A stretch of 64,000 bases of DNA from Rs1 sp029027825 (lineage in GTDB: Bacteria > Pseudomonadota > Gammaproteobacteria > Pseudomonadales > Balneatricaceae). Below, piece by piece: positions 45,337 to 53,875 of this stretch (within the stretch, counting starts at the first letter, position 1; each line of letters starts with the position of its first letter). The stretch covers positions 3,596,001 to 3,660,000 of the forward strand of contig CP093399.1 of NCBI GenBank assembly GCA_029027825.1, written 5' to 3'. Made by a program: the position numbers and the translations under genes. Under the pieces are notes generated by a model. It was given only the letters and a program-made list of their open reading frames with translations, was not told the DNA's origin and did not search any database.

Positions 45337-45945
45337 TTGTCGAGTATTTATCTGCTTAAACCTAAGTTCCAAGCGCTGCTCAGCCCTCTCGTCCAACTAT
45401 TGTACCGCGCCGGTTGCAGCGCCAATCAAGTCACTGTCGCTACTTTGTGTGCCAGTTTGCTGATGGCCTTTGCACTTTATCATTTTAACACGGCCGTGCT
45501 CTGGCTGTGCCTGCCGGTATTTATGTTAGTGCGAATGGCTCTCAACGCGCTAGATGGCATGTTAGCTAAGCGCTATAAAATGCAGTCTGCGCTGGGATTT
45601 ATGCTTAATGAAGTCGCTGACTTACTGGCCGATGCCGCATTTTTACTGGCTTTTTCTACACTGCTCGGTTTTTATTCACCCTGGTTGATCTCGATGCTAT
45701 TACTGATTTGGTTAACTGAATTTTTTGCCCTACTGGCGCTACAAACCTCCGGAAACAGACAAAATTCAGGCCCACTTGGAAAAAGTGATCGGGCGGTCTT
45801 CTTTGCCGTGTTTGCTCTATTGATCGGTTTGAAATTTGATCCCCAACTACTCAGTTTCTGGTTCTTTAGCATCGGTCACTTGCTGTTATTAGCCACTTGC
45901 GGCAATCGTATTCGCGCCGGATTAATATCTAAAAAGGAATCTTAA
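45337..45945 (+). CDS. CDP-alcohol phosphatidyltransferase, YnbA-like
   Basis: Integral membrane enzyme of 202 residues that should transfer a phosphatidyl group from a CDP-lipid to an alcohol. The motif reads RMALNALDGMLAKR then GFMLNEVADLLAD. Two of the four canonical aspartates are Asn, but E. coli YnbA has the same N..DG and LNE pattern, so this is a subfamily trait and not decay. Five or so membrane helices. The TTG start follows AAGGGGGG. First gene of a YnbA/YnbC-type operon; the next frame starts immediately after its stop. The lipid product is unknown. Confidence 0.8.
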   Translation: MSSIYLLKPKFQALLSPLVQLLYRAGCSANQVTVATLCASLLMAFALYHFNTAVLWLCLPVFMLVRMALNALDGMLAKRYKMQSALGFMLNEVADLLADAAFLLAFSTLLGFYSPWLISMLLLIWLTEFFALLALQTSGNRQNSGPLGKSDRAVFFAVFALLIGLKFDPQLLSFWFFSIGHLLLLATCGNRIRAGLISKKES

Positions 45946-47694
45946 GTGCTACCTAAATTACAAAGATTTAATAGTTTTGATGGCTGTGAAATAGTATATC
46001 GGCACTTTTCAACCCCAACTGACCTGCAACAAACTGGGCGCTGGGTCGTGATTTTTCACCGCGGGCACGAGCACTCAGCTCGCCAGTCAGAGCTGGCGAT
46101 GCAATTTACCAACCGAGGCTATCAAGTCTTCGCCTGGGATGCGCGCGGCAATGGCGAGTCTCAAGGTGAGCGCGATAGCGCGGCAAGTTTCTCTGTGCTG
46201 GTCCGCGATGCTCAACTCTTTATCAGTCATCTTGCCCAGCGAGAAAATTTAGCACTGGAAAATTTAGCGGTAATTGGCAATAGTATCGGCGCGCTCATCG
46301 CCACCGCTTGGGTACACGATTACGCACCTAAAATTCGCGCGCTGGTAATAGCGGCGCCGGCGTTTCGGATTAAATTATACCTGCCGTTTGCGATACCTCT
46401 ACTGCGATTCGCCAGAAAATTAGGGCTATTGCCCCGCGTCACTAGCTAAGTTTAAGCTAAAGTGCTGACACTCGATCGCTCTGAGCAGCAAGCCTTTAAC
46501 CAAGACCCCTTGATCTCACATGGTATAGCGACCGATTTACTCATCGATACCTATGACATCGGCAGCCGCCTGATTGACGATGCAGGAGCCATCACCGTAC
46601 CGGTCCTAGTCTTGTGTGCAGGCAGTGACTGGGTAGTGCAAAGCACAGTGCAGCGTAAATTTTATCATCGTTTGGGCTCGCCCTGGAAAGAGTGGCAGTA
46701 CTACGCTGATTTTTACCACGCGATCTTTCATGAAGATCACCGCCAGCAAGCATTTGATCGCAGTGTCGATTTTATTGAACGCACTTTTGCGACCCCGATC
46801 GCCACCCCCAACCATCTGCAGGCCGATCAACACGGCTATAGCAAAGATTTACAAGACAATTTAGCACTGCTTGGTTTTAGGCCAAATTTTTATTTAACGA
46901 GAGTGGCGTTTAAGTACTTAGGGCATCTCAGTGCCGGGATTAGCATCGCCCAGTCACATGGTTTTGACTCGGGTTCGTCGTTAGATTATGTGTATCAAAA
47001 CCAACCGCGCGGCACTACTATACTAGGCCGTGCGATCGACAAAAATTATCTCAACAGCCCAGGCTGGGTAGGCATTAGAGAGCGCAAACAGGGCTTAGAT
47101 GACTTTCTTGATCAGTATAGCGCCAAATTAAGCTCTCACTCAGATCAGCTGCAGATACTAGACATTGCCTGTGGTAATGGCCGCTATATCATCGATTTTT
47201 TAAAACGTCACAGCGCGCAACAAGTCGATAACGCGGTCCAGATTAATGTCGAGCTGCGCGATTACATGAGTATTAATTTAGAAAAAGCTCAGCAGAGCGC
47301 AGAAAAACAAGCACTGCATGAGCAGCTAAGTTATCGTCAGTGCGATGCCTTTTCCGCAACTAGCTATCGCGAAGCAGAGTTGTTTGATCTAGTGGTTATC
47401 TCTGGTCTCCTCGAATTAGAAAGTAATAATCAGGCAGTGCTAACCGCCTTGTCAGGCGCATACCAACAGCTTAAGCCCGGCGGCTATTTAATCTATACCA
47501 ACCAACCCTGGCATCCGCAACTAGAGTTTATCGCACAAGTGCTACACAACCATCAGGGCAAGCCCTGGTTAATGCGCCCTAGATCACAGGCGGAGATAGA
47601 TGCATTGGTTGAGCATGTAGGCTTGCAAAAAGTGGATATGTGGATAGATACGCAGGGCATATTTAGCATCGCTGTGGCGCAAAAGAGCCTTTAA
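45946..47694 (+). pseudogene. YnbC-like alpha/beta hydrolase-SAM methyltransferase interrupted by two in-frame stop codons
   Basis: A continuous frame of 582 codons matching YnbC (E. coli about 585) except for TAA at codons 168 (46447) and 170 (46453). The sense flanks read PRVTS then V then AKVLT, where the family has SYVKAK, so Tyr and Lys codons each became ochre. The hydrolase domain has HRGHEHS, DARGNGES and the nucleophile S113 (GNSIG) before the stops; its acidic and His residues (GSDWVV, YHAIFH) lie after them. The methyltransferase domain (ILDIACGNGRY) follows. A GTG at 46462 could restart translation, giving a 410-residue second half with a weak SD. No frameshift is needed. Confidence 0.8.
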
Positions 47695-48774
47695 GTGCAG
47701 CCTAAAATGCAGCCCGACTCTAACACCGCAGAGCAGTATCGATTGGCAATGATGCTCTGTGGCGGTGGACATCAATACGCCAGTTTACTGGGCAGCTATC
47801 AGGCGGTACTTGATCGAGGCCGGACTCCTGATTTATTAGTTGCCACTTGCGGCGGTGCGATTATCGCCAACCTTATCTGTCGTATCCAAAATCACACCGA
47901 GCGCCTCGACTGGCTCAGTTCAACAGCGATGTACCGATTTTACTCAAGCCAATATGCCGGCCCCGGTAACAAACTACTTAAAATGTTGCCTGCAGCGCTG
48001 GCGAGAAAATTCTCATCGCGAGCCTCAAAAAACGCACCGGACTTGTTTAATACTTGGCTGTTCGACTTTAGCGAGCCTTTCCCGGTACTGCCAGATTTAA
48101 CTGACAATGCCCCGGATTTATTAATTATTGGCAGCCAGTTGCACTATAGCGCCGCTCAATTAGCCGAACCTATCCCGACACCTATCCCGACACTTATCAC
48201 GGCGCCCTTATCGGTACAACAGCTCTTTAGTGAAACGGTGTTTAGCAACGCTAGAGTGACTAAATTATTGCGTAATCAAGGCGCGGCAATGGCGTCACAC
48301 TCTCCCAGAATCGCCGAAGAATTAGTCATTCAGCAGGATATTTGTTCGCTGCTGGCGATGCGCATCTCAGTTGCCGATTGTTATTATTATGCACCGGTGA
48401 CACTAGGTGAACACGTTTATGCGGGTGGGCTAATCAATTTATTTCCCTCTGAAATCGCCCTGCGCTGTGCCAAGAGCGTAATTGCCCAGCCCAAAGCTGA
48501 TTTCGATACACTGTTGGCCACCCCAGCAATTCGCCACGTATTTGCTTTTGATCCACAGCGCCGCCTTGAACAATATCACCGCTGCTCTGAACTAGATTGG
48601 CTACCTGAAGTAACTGCTAAACCCGAACTTGCCAGCCTGCGCAAACACTTTGACTGGCGCACCGGCCAACTGCAATTGCAGCTTGGTAGCTATCGAGAAT
48701 TTAAACAGCAAGTGTATAGCCAATACCAATGGGGCTATCAATCCACTATAGCAGCCACTGAGCGATCGTCATGA
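47695..48774 (+). CDS. Patatin-like protein lacking the catalytic dyad
   Basis: A 359-residue patatin-fold protein. The oxyanion-type stretch is GGGHQYASLLGSYQAVLDRG. The nucleophile elbow reads ATCGGA, with C52 where GxSxG has Ser, and the second catalytic motif reads YAGGLINLFP with A243 in place of the Asp of DGG/DGA. Phospholipase activity by the normal Ser-Asp mechanism is therefore not expected. The GTG start abuts the previous stop, and the end overlaps the next ATG, so it is embedded in the lipid operon. It may have a lipid-binding or non-hydrolytic role (inference). Confidence 0.75.
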   Translation: MQPKMQPDSNTAEQYRLAMMLCGGGHQYASLLGSYQAVLDRGRTPDLLVATCGGAIIANLICRIQNHTERLDWLSSTAMYRFYSSQYAGPGNKLLKMLPAALARKFSSRASKNAPDLFNTWLFDFSEPFPVLPDLTDNAPDLLIIGSQLHYSAAQLAEPIPTPIPTLITAPLSVQQLFSETVFSNARVTKLLRNQGAAMASHSPRIAEELVIQQDICSLLAMRISVADCYYYAPVTLGEHVYAGGLINLFPSEIALRCAKSVIAQPKADFDTLLATPAIRHVFAFDPQRRLEQYHRCSELDWLPEVTAKPELASLRKHFDWRTGQLQLQLGSYREFKQQVYSQYQWGYQSTIAATERSS

Positions 48775-49541
48775 ATGTACTTATTATCGGCGCCACCCAA
48801 GGTCTAGGGCAGGCGCTGGCGGAAATCTATTTAGCGCAGAATCACCAAGTCTGTATCTGTGGTCGCGACCTCAACAAACTACAGCACTGGCCGTTAAGAG
48901 AACACCCTAAACTCAGTCAGTTCGCCCTAGATATTAACTGTGATCAACAGTTACAAGCGCTGTTCGACTTATACCGCCAGCAAGATTTAGACCTGATGAT
49001 CAACTGTGTCGGTATCTATGTGAACAATAGGCGACAGGCGCTAAATAAAGAGCAGAGCCTGATGTTAGTGGAGACCAATGTATTAGCGCTGAATAAAATC
49101 CTTAACCATACCAGTCGCAAAATGCTGCAACAGGGCAGCGGCCAAATTGTTGCACTCTCGTCCGCAGCGGCACTGATCAACTACACTGGGGCCAGCTTAT
49201 ACAGCGCCAGCAAGCGCTCGGTACTGAGTTTATGTGACACATATCGCTGTGCGTTAAGACCATTTAAGATCCGCGTTACGGCGGTGGTTCCCGGCTATAT
49301 CAACACCTCGCAACTGCGAGCTCTGAACGGCGGGGATGCCAGTAACAAACTATTTATTATGCAGCTAGATAAAGCGGCGAACCTCATTGTTGAAGGGATC
49401 GCAAAAGGTCGCGAGCAGCTGGTATTTCCACGGCGCATGTACTGGCTGATGCGTGTACTAGCGTTGCTTCCACAGCCGCTACTCAGCTATTTTTTAACCA
49501 GCCGCGACGCTAAAAATCAAATAAAAGCCCCTCGACAATAA
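48771..49541 (+). CDS. Short-chain dehydrogenase/reductase
   Basis: NAD(P)-dependent oxidoreductase of 256 residues, classical SDR fold. Cofactor motif GATQGLGQ, NCVGIY for NNAG, catalytic Ser in LSSAAAL, and YSASK with the active Tyr/Lys. An extra C-terminal hydrophobic stretch (MYWLMRVLALLPQPLLSYF) suggests membrane association, common in lipid-acting SDRs. The ATG overlaps the patatin-like stop by 4 nt. Substrate unknown; membership of the operon suggests a lipid. Confidence 0.88.
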   Translation: MNVLIIGATQGLGQALAEIYLAQNHQVCICGRDLNKLQHWPLREHPKLSQFALDINCDQQLQALFDLYRQQDLDLMINCVGIYVNNRRQALNKEQSLMLVETNVLALNKILNHTSRKMLQQGSGQIVALSSAAALINYTGASLYSASKRSVLSLCDTYRCALRPFKIRVTAVVPGYINTSQLRALNGGDASNKLFIMQLDKAANLIVEGIAKGREQLVFPRRMYWLMRVLALLPQPLLSYFLTSRDAKNQIKAPRQ

Positions 49542-49662
49542 AAGCCCAGCAACCAGAGAAATTTTTGATGTGGCAGCCGCTACCAGCATATTGGTGGTCT
49601 GGCGCAAGCCGTTAACGCAGAGCACAAATTGCTCGGTGCGCCTCGTATGGAAGATGTGGGGA

Positions 49663-49682
49663 TTGTTCAGAGATTCCCTTAG
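49663..49682 (-). repeat. Repeat D4, right arm of the 20-bp inverted pair
   Basis: Exact reverse complement of 44514-44533. The preceding ~100 nt (49560-49660) hold no supportable gene. TA adjoins AGGGAATC on the outer side of both arms, as a TA-targeting element would leave. Confidence 0.65.
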
Positions 49683-49702
49683 TGACAAATAATATTTTGT
49701 TA

Positions 49703-49732
49703 GTTATCAGCCATTTGATAATGGCTGATAAC
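49703..49732. terminator. Symmetrical hairpin between SDR and norB genes
   Basis: Perfect 12-bp stem GTTATCAGCCAT / ATGGCTGATAAC with a 6-nt loop, placed between two convergent genes. No strong T-run on either side; a bidirectional assisted terminator is likely. Confidence 0.5.
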
Positions 49733-49769
49733 CACAAATTGCTACCTTTTTTAATCGAATTGCGACGCC

Positions 49770-52022
49770 TTAAGCTATCGATTTATCTGATTTTTTAAAA
49801 TAATTCACCAACAGTTTAACGACGAAGATTGCCAGTAACAATCCACCTAAAGAAAATATTACATCTCCCCATACGCGGTTCCAGACCAGATTCTGCACTA
49901 AATCACCTTGTAACAACTCAGGTGATCTTGCAAACCAGTAACCTGAGTCAATGACAGCGAAGAACTGGATGATACCAATAGGCAACAAAGACATTACTAA
50001 CATAGCCATCAAGCCGATGTTGAATGACCAGAAAGCCCATTTTAGTAACGAATCCGCCCAGCCTTTCAACTGGCTAATACCCACTAGGCAAAACAGCATC
50101 AGGCCTAAACCTAAGTTGCCGTACACGCCCATAAACGCTCCATGAGCATGGGTTGCTGTCGTATTTAGCCCCTGCACGAAATATAATGCAATCGGTGTAT
50201 TGATCAAGAAGCCGAGCACGCCAGCACCGACTAAGTTCCAAAAAGCCGTTGCGACAAAAAACATGATAGGCCAGTGATACTTACTCACCCAAGATGCCGC
50301 TTTGCGCATCCGATAAGTCTGCAATCCTTCAAAGCCAATCAATGCCAGTGGCACCACTTCTAGCGCCGACATCATTGCTCCCCAAGCAATGACCGAGTTC
50401 GGAGTGCCAACAAAATACCAGTGATGGGCTGTGCCGATAATACCCCCGGTTAAAAAAATCAGTGTCGAAAATAGTACTGCTGAATTAGCAGAGACAGTAC
50501 GCACTAGTCCTAAACGGACGAACATTAACGCGGTTACCGCAGTGGCAAAGGTTTCAAAGAACCCCTCGACCCATAAATGCACCACCCACCAGCGCCAGTA
50601 CTCAGCTATCGCCATGTTAGTGTGTTTACCCATACCAAGGCCTGCCAAGTAAAAACCACCAATAGCAACACAGGAGAGGTACAACACCCAAATAATAGGT
50701 CGCTGATCAGTGCTCTTACCTAGCACCGGACGAATTGACCGAGTTACTAGTACCAACCAAATCAGCAAACCGACCATTAAGAACAGCTGCCAAACTCGCC
50801 CTAAATCTATGTATTCATGCCCTTGATGTCCAAAAACATAATTCATATCCAAGCTGAAAACTTGCTGCACAGCCAACCATTCACCGGCCATAGAGCCGAC
50901 TACAATCACCACTAACGCAGCCCATAACACTAAACAGAGCTGCCACTGCCATTTGGGTTCATACCCAGACAGCGCAGGTGCAATGTAAAGTCCAGTGCCA
51001 AGCCAAGCGGTAGCTATCCAGAAAACAGCGAGCTGAGTGTGCCAGGTTCTCACCAGAGAATAGGGGAATAAATCAGCGGTATTCACGCCATAAAAAGACT
51101 GCCCTTCAACCGCATAGTGGGCAACGACCCCTCCGAGCAGCATTTGCAGTAAAAACAGTGCTTTCGCCGTTATAAAAAATAACCCCGCCACTTTTTGTGA
51201 TGGGGTAACTTTCATACTAAATAGCGGGTCTGAACTCGGTGCTTTAGGCAGAGGTGCCTCTTGATGGGTGGCGTGATACCAGACTAGCGCACCCACTCCT
51301 AACAGCAAGAAACAAACACTTAAAATAGACCAGACAATCAAAGATGAAGTGGGGTTGTTACCTACTTGCGGATCAAAAGGCCAGTTGTGAGTATAAGTGT
51401 AGTTTTTATCAATGCGCTGAGTTACCGCCGCCCATGCGGACCAAAAAACAAAGGCTGAGAGCTGCTCTCGCCTCTCCACGCTATTTAAAGTATTGTTTTT
51501 CATCGCGTAGGCGACACGTAAATCTTGAGTATCAGGCGTATCACCAAAGAGCGATACGTAGTGCTCTTTTACCTTGGCGATAGCTTTTGCGCGGTGCTCA
51601 CTAACAGTAATAATGTTAGTGGCCTGATCGTAAGTATTGGTCCGCAAGTCCACACGTAACTCTGCCTCTAGTCTCGCTTGTTGACCGATCGTCAAGTCGA
51701 CAAAAGAGCGGCTAAAGCTCTGCTGGGCAGCTATTTCTAACCAAGCTTGGGCTTCACGGTGTAACCAGTCAGCACTCCAGTCAGGAGCGAGATATGCACC
51801 GTGCCCCCAGATAGAGCCTAATTGGTGGCCACCCATTGAACGCCATGCCAATTGCCCTTGGTCAATGTCATCATAACTAAAGATTTGCGTCCCAGTGCTA
51901 GTGACTACTTTATCGGGTAGTGGTGGTGCTTCACGGTAAATGTCACTGCCCAATGATAGCAATATGCTAAATGAGACAATGCACATTACCGCTAAGCTCC
52001 ATGCTATTGTTTTTAACTTCAT
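49770..52022 (-). CDS. norB: Nitric oxide reductase, single-subunit quinol-dependent type
   Basis: Reduces two NO to N2O at the inner membrane using quinol. 750 residues: an N-terminal helix plus a periplasmic cytochrome-c-like fold lacking haem c (about 30-215), then a haem-copper-oxidase-like core of 12 or more helices with the histidines for haem b/b3 and FeB (e.g. VRTWHTQLAVFW, VVHLWVEGFFETF, GTAHHWYFVG, THAHGAFMGVYG). This is the qNor/NorZ architecture, so no norC is needed. Expression is predicted to be NorR/sigma-54 controlled. Probably NO detoxification, since no other denitrification genes are seen here. Confidence 0.94.
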   Translation of the reverse strand: MKLKTIAWSLAVMCIVSFSILLSLGSDIYREAPPLPDKVVTSTGTQIFSYDDIDQGQLAWRSMGGHQLGSIWGHGAYLAPDWSADWLHREAQAWLEIAAQQSFSRSFVDLTIGQQARLEAELRVDLRTNTYDQATNIITVSEHRAKAIAKVKEHYVSLFGDTPDTQDLRVAYAMKNNTLNSVERREQLSAFVFWSAWAAVTQRIDKNYTYTHNWPFDPQVGNNPTSSLIVWSILSVCFLLLGVGALVWYHATHQEAPLPKAPSSDPLFSMKVTPSQKVAGLFFITAKALFLLQMLLGGVVAHYAVEGQSFYGVNTADLFPYSLVRTWHTQLAVFWIATAWLGTGLYIAPALSGYEPKWQWQLCLVLWAALVVIVVGSMAGEWLAVQQVFSLDMNYVFGHQGHEYIDLGRVWQLFLMVGLLIWLVLVTRSIRPVLGKSTDQRPIIWVLYLSCVAIGGFYLAGLGMGKHTNMAIAEYWRWWVVHLWVEGFFETFATAVTALMFVRLGLVRTVSANSAVLFSTLIFLTGGIIGTAHHWYFVGTPNSVIAWGAMMSALEVVPLALIGFEGLQTYRMRKAASWVSKYHWPIMFFVATAFWNLVGAGVLGFLINTPIALYFVQGLNTTATHAHGAFMGVYGNLGLGLMLFCLVGISQLKGWADSLLKWAFWSFNIGLMAMLVMSLLPIGIIQFFAVIDSGYWFARSPELLQGDLVQNLVWNRVWGDVIFSLGGLLLAIFVVKLLVNYFKKSDKSIA

Positions 52023-52042
52023 TCATTTTACTCCTAATTATG

Positions 52043-52116
52043 ACCTGAATCTGCGGTTTCAGAGCGTAAAATATAGATTTCACACTCCATTTTAATTTTC
52101 AAATTACGGGTTCAGG
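52043..52116. repeat. Short family A-like palindrome (A5) in the norB leader
   Basis: About 74 bp running from ACCTGAATCTGCGGTTTCAG to ACGGGTTCAGG. It lies between the predicted norB transcription start (near 52139) and the ATG, so it should be transcribed as part of the 5' untranslated region. Confidence 0.5.
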
Positions 52117-52149
52117 CTCTCGCTGCTCTACAGTTCTCTTCACTAACAA

Positions 52150-52165
52150 TGCAACTTACGTGCCA
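52150..52165 (-). promoter_or_regulatory. Sigma-54 promoter of norB
   Basis: On the minus strand TGGCACGTAAGTTGCA, a perfect match to TGGCACG-N4-TTGCA. Transcription should begin about 12 nt beyond, near 52139, leaving a leader of about 115 nt before norB. Confidence 0.92.
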
Positions 52166-52205
52166 ATCCTAAAAGCCTATAGCCAAGGGCCCTGCTGTTG
52201 ATATG

Positions 52206-52218
52206 TGTCAATAGAACA
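52206..52218. promoter_or_regulatory. Predicted NorR enhancer site 1
   Basis: TGT-N7-ACA (contains the GT-N7-AC NorR core), centred about 70 nt upstream of the predicted norB start. Confidence 0.7.
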
Positions 52219-52230
52219 ACATCAGTTTTC

Positions 52231-52243
52231 TGTTAAATTGACA
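52231..52243. promoter_or_regulatory. Predicted NorR enhancer site 2
   Basis: A second TGT-N7-ACA, 25 bp from site 1 and just upstream of norR, so NorR may also influence its own gene. E. coli has three such sites; a clear third is not seen. Confidence 0.7.
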
Positions 52244-52270
52244 GGTATTGTATTAATGACAGAGCCAAAA

Positions 52271-53830
52271 ATGATTAATCTCAGTATTAATGACTTAACC
52301 CATATTGCGCTAGATCTAACCACAAGCAGCTCTAATAACCAGCGTTATCAACGCCTGCTGACATTGGTCAAGCAACTTTCTGGCTGTGATGCGTCCGCAT
52401 TATTAGAGTTTAAGCGCGACCACTTTAAACCGCTGGCAATTAACGGTTTGGCCGGGGATGTCATGGGTAGGCGCTTTTATTTAGAGCGTCATCCCAGGTT
52501 AGAAGCAATTGCTAGAGCCGGTGACGTAGTACGATTTCCCAGCAACAGCCCACTACCTGACCCCTACGAAGGCCTTATTGAAGATCATCCGCAGGGGCTA
52601 GCTGTACACTCTTGTATTGGCTTACCACTATTAGTCGATAACCATTTAGTCGGCGCGCTCACCTTAGATGCATTAGACCCAAGCGCTTTTGATAACATCG
52701 ACCTTGAGGATTTACGCAATATTAGCCGTTTGGCAAGTGCCTCATTACACAATGCGCTGCTACTGGATAAACTGGCACTAATACCTATTAACAATGAATC
52801 GCACAGCGCTAAAAACCTCGATGACTCGCAGGAAATTGTTGGTCAATCACCCGAAATCAAACAGCTTAAAGAAAAAATTCAGCTGGCCGCAGATGCTGAT
52901 GTCAATGTATTGATTACCGGTGAGACCGGCGTAGGTAAAGAGCTGGTTGCACTGGCGGTGCATCAACTATCAACCAGAGCCGATAAACCTCTGGTTTATT
53001 TAAATTGCGCAGCACTGCCAGAGTCGATAGCTGAGAGCGAGCTGTTTGGTCATCTAAAAGGCGCTTTCACCGGCGCTATAAGCAACAGGAAAGGTAAGTT
53101 TGAACTCGCCCACAACAGCAGCATTTTTCTCGATGAAATAGGCGAGCTACCTCTGGGCATTCAGGCGAAACTGCTACGTGTGTTGCAACATGGGGAAATC
53201 CAAACAGTGGGTGGCGAGCACACTTTTAAAGTGGATACTCGAGTGATTGCCGCAACTAATCGAAACTTGCGTGAAGAGGTCGCTCAAGGCCGCTTTAGAG
53301 CAGATTTATACCATCGTTTAACGGTATTCCCTCTTCACGTACCCGCACTGAGAGAAAGACATGAAGATATTGCGCTACTGGCGGGTTTTTTCGGCGAAAA
53401 GTGCCGCGATAAGCTAAAACTCAGACAGCTGATTCTCACCCCTTGTGCTTTGCAAACCCTTTCCAGACATTCTTGGCCTGGTAATGTACGCGAGCTAGAA
53501 CACTGCATTTACCGCTCTGCTATATTGGCAAAATCACAGAGTCCAAATTTATATGTAACTATAGATAGCTCCAAACTACATTTAGAAACTGATGCCTTAA
53601 CAGAGCAGTCCGCGATTAATCAACAACTGGAAATCCACGTAACATCCACTGTAAATGCCGCACAAACACTCATTACAGCGACAGAGCAATTTCAGCGAAA
53701 TTTTATTCAAAAATCACTACAGCGTAATAACAGCAACTGGACTAAAACAGCATTAGAGCTAGGTCTTGATAACGGTAATTTACACCGTAAAGCAAAAAAA
53801 CTGGGCTTAAAAAGCCAGGCAATGATTTAA
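52271..53830 (+). CDS. norR: Nitric oxide-sensing sigma-54 activator NorR
   Basis: NO-responsive enhancer-binding protein, 519 residues. The N-terminal GAF domain (about 1-170) carries GRRFYLERHPRLEAIARAGDVVRFP, almost as in E. coli NorR, where it houses a non-haem iron that binds NO. The AAA+ domain has GETGVGKE, the GAFTGA loop, DEIGELPLGIQAKLLR and an Arg-finger region. The C-terminal Fis-type helix-turn-helix is NWTKTALELGLDNGNLHRKAK. The start at 52271 aligns with E. coli NorR; 52256 (ATG) and 52205 (GTG, overlapping the operators) are longer alternatives. Confidence 0.95.
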   Translation: MINLSINDLTHIALDLTTSSSNNQRYQRLLTLVKQLSGCDASALLEFKRDHFKPLAINGLAGDVMGRRFYLERHPRLEAIARAGDVVRFPSNSPLPDPYEGLIEDHPQGLAVHSCIGLPLLVDNHLVGALTLDALDPSAFDNIDLEDLRNISRLASASLHNALLLDKLALIPINNESHSAKNLDDSQEIVGQSPEIKQLKEKIQLAADADVNVLITGETGVGKELVALAVHQLSTRADKPLVYLNCAALPESIAESELFGHLKGAFTGAISNRKGKFELAHNSSIFLDEIGELPLGIQAKLLRVLQHGEIQTVGGEHTFKVDTRVIAATNRNLREEVAQGRFRADLYHRLTVFPLHVPALRERHEDIALLAGFFGEKCRDKLKLRQLILTPCALQTLSRHSWPGNVRELEHCIYRSAILAKSQSPNLYVTIDSSKLHLETDALTEQSAINQQLEIHVTSTVNAAQTLITATEQFQRNFIQKSLQRNNSNWTKTALELGLDNGNLHRKAKKLGLKSQAMI

Positions 53831-53875
53831 ACAGTTCAGCTATTTTAACCAAACACACAAGAGTTTTAATTGACT

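Noticed and set aside
45337..45945. Loss of two catalytic aspartates in the CDP-alcohol phosphatidyltransferase as evidence of decay
   Set aside because: E. coli YnbA shows the same N..DG and LNE pattern, so it is a subfamily character.
46447..46455. UAA reassigned to a sense codon
   Set aside because: TAA ends many other genes in the window (for example at 1440, 6694 and 49541), so general reassignment is excluded; local mutation or sequence error is simpler.
49560..49662. Transposase remnant next to repeat D4
   Set aside because: A short translatable stretch exists, but nothing in it matches a transposase I recognise.
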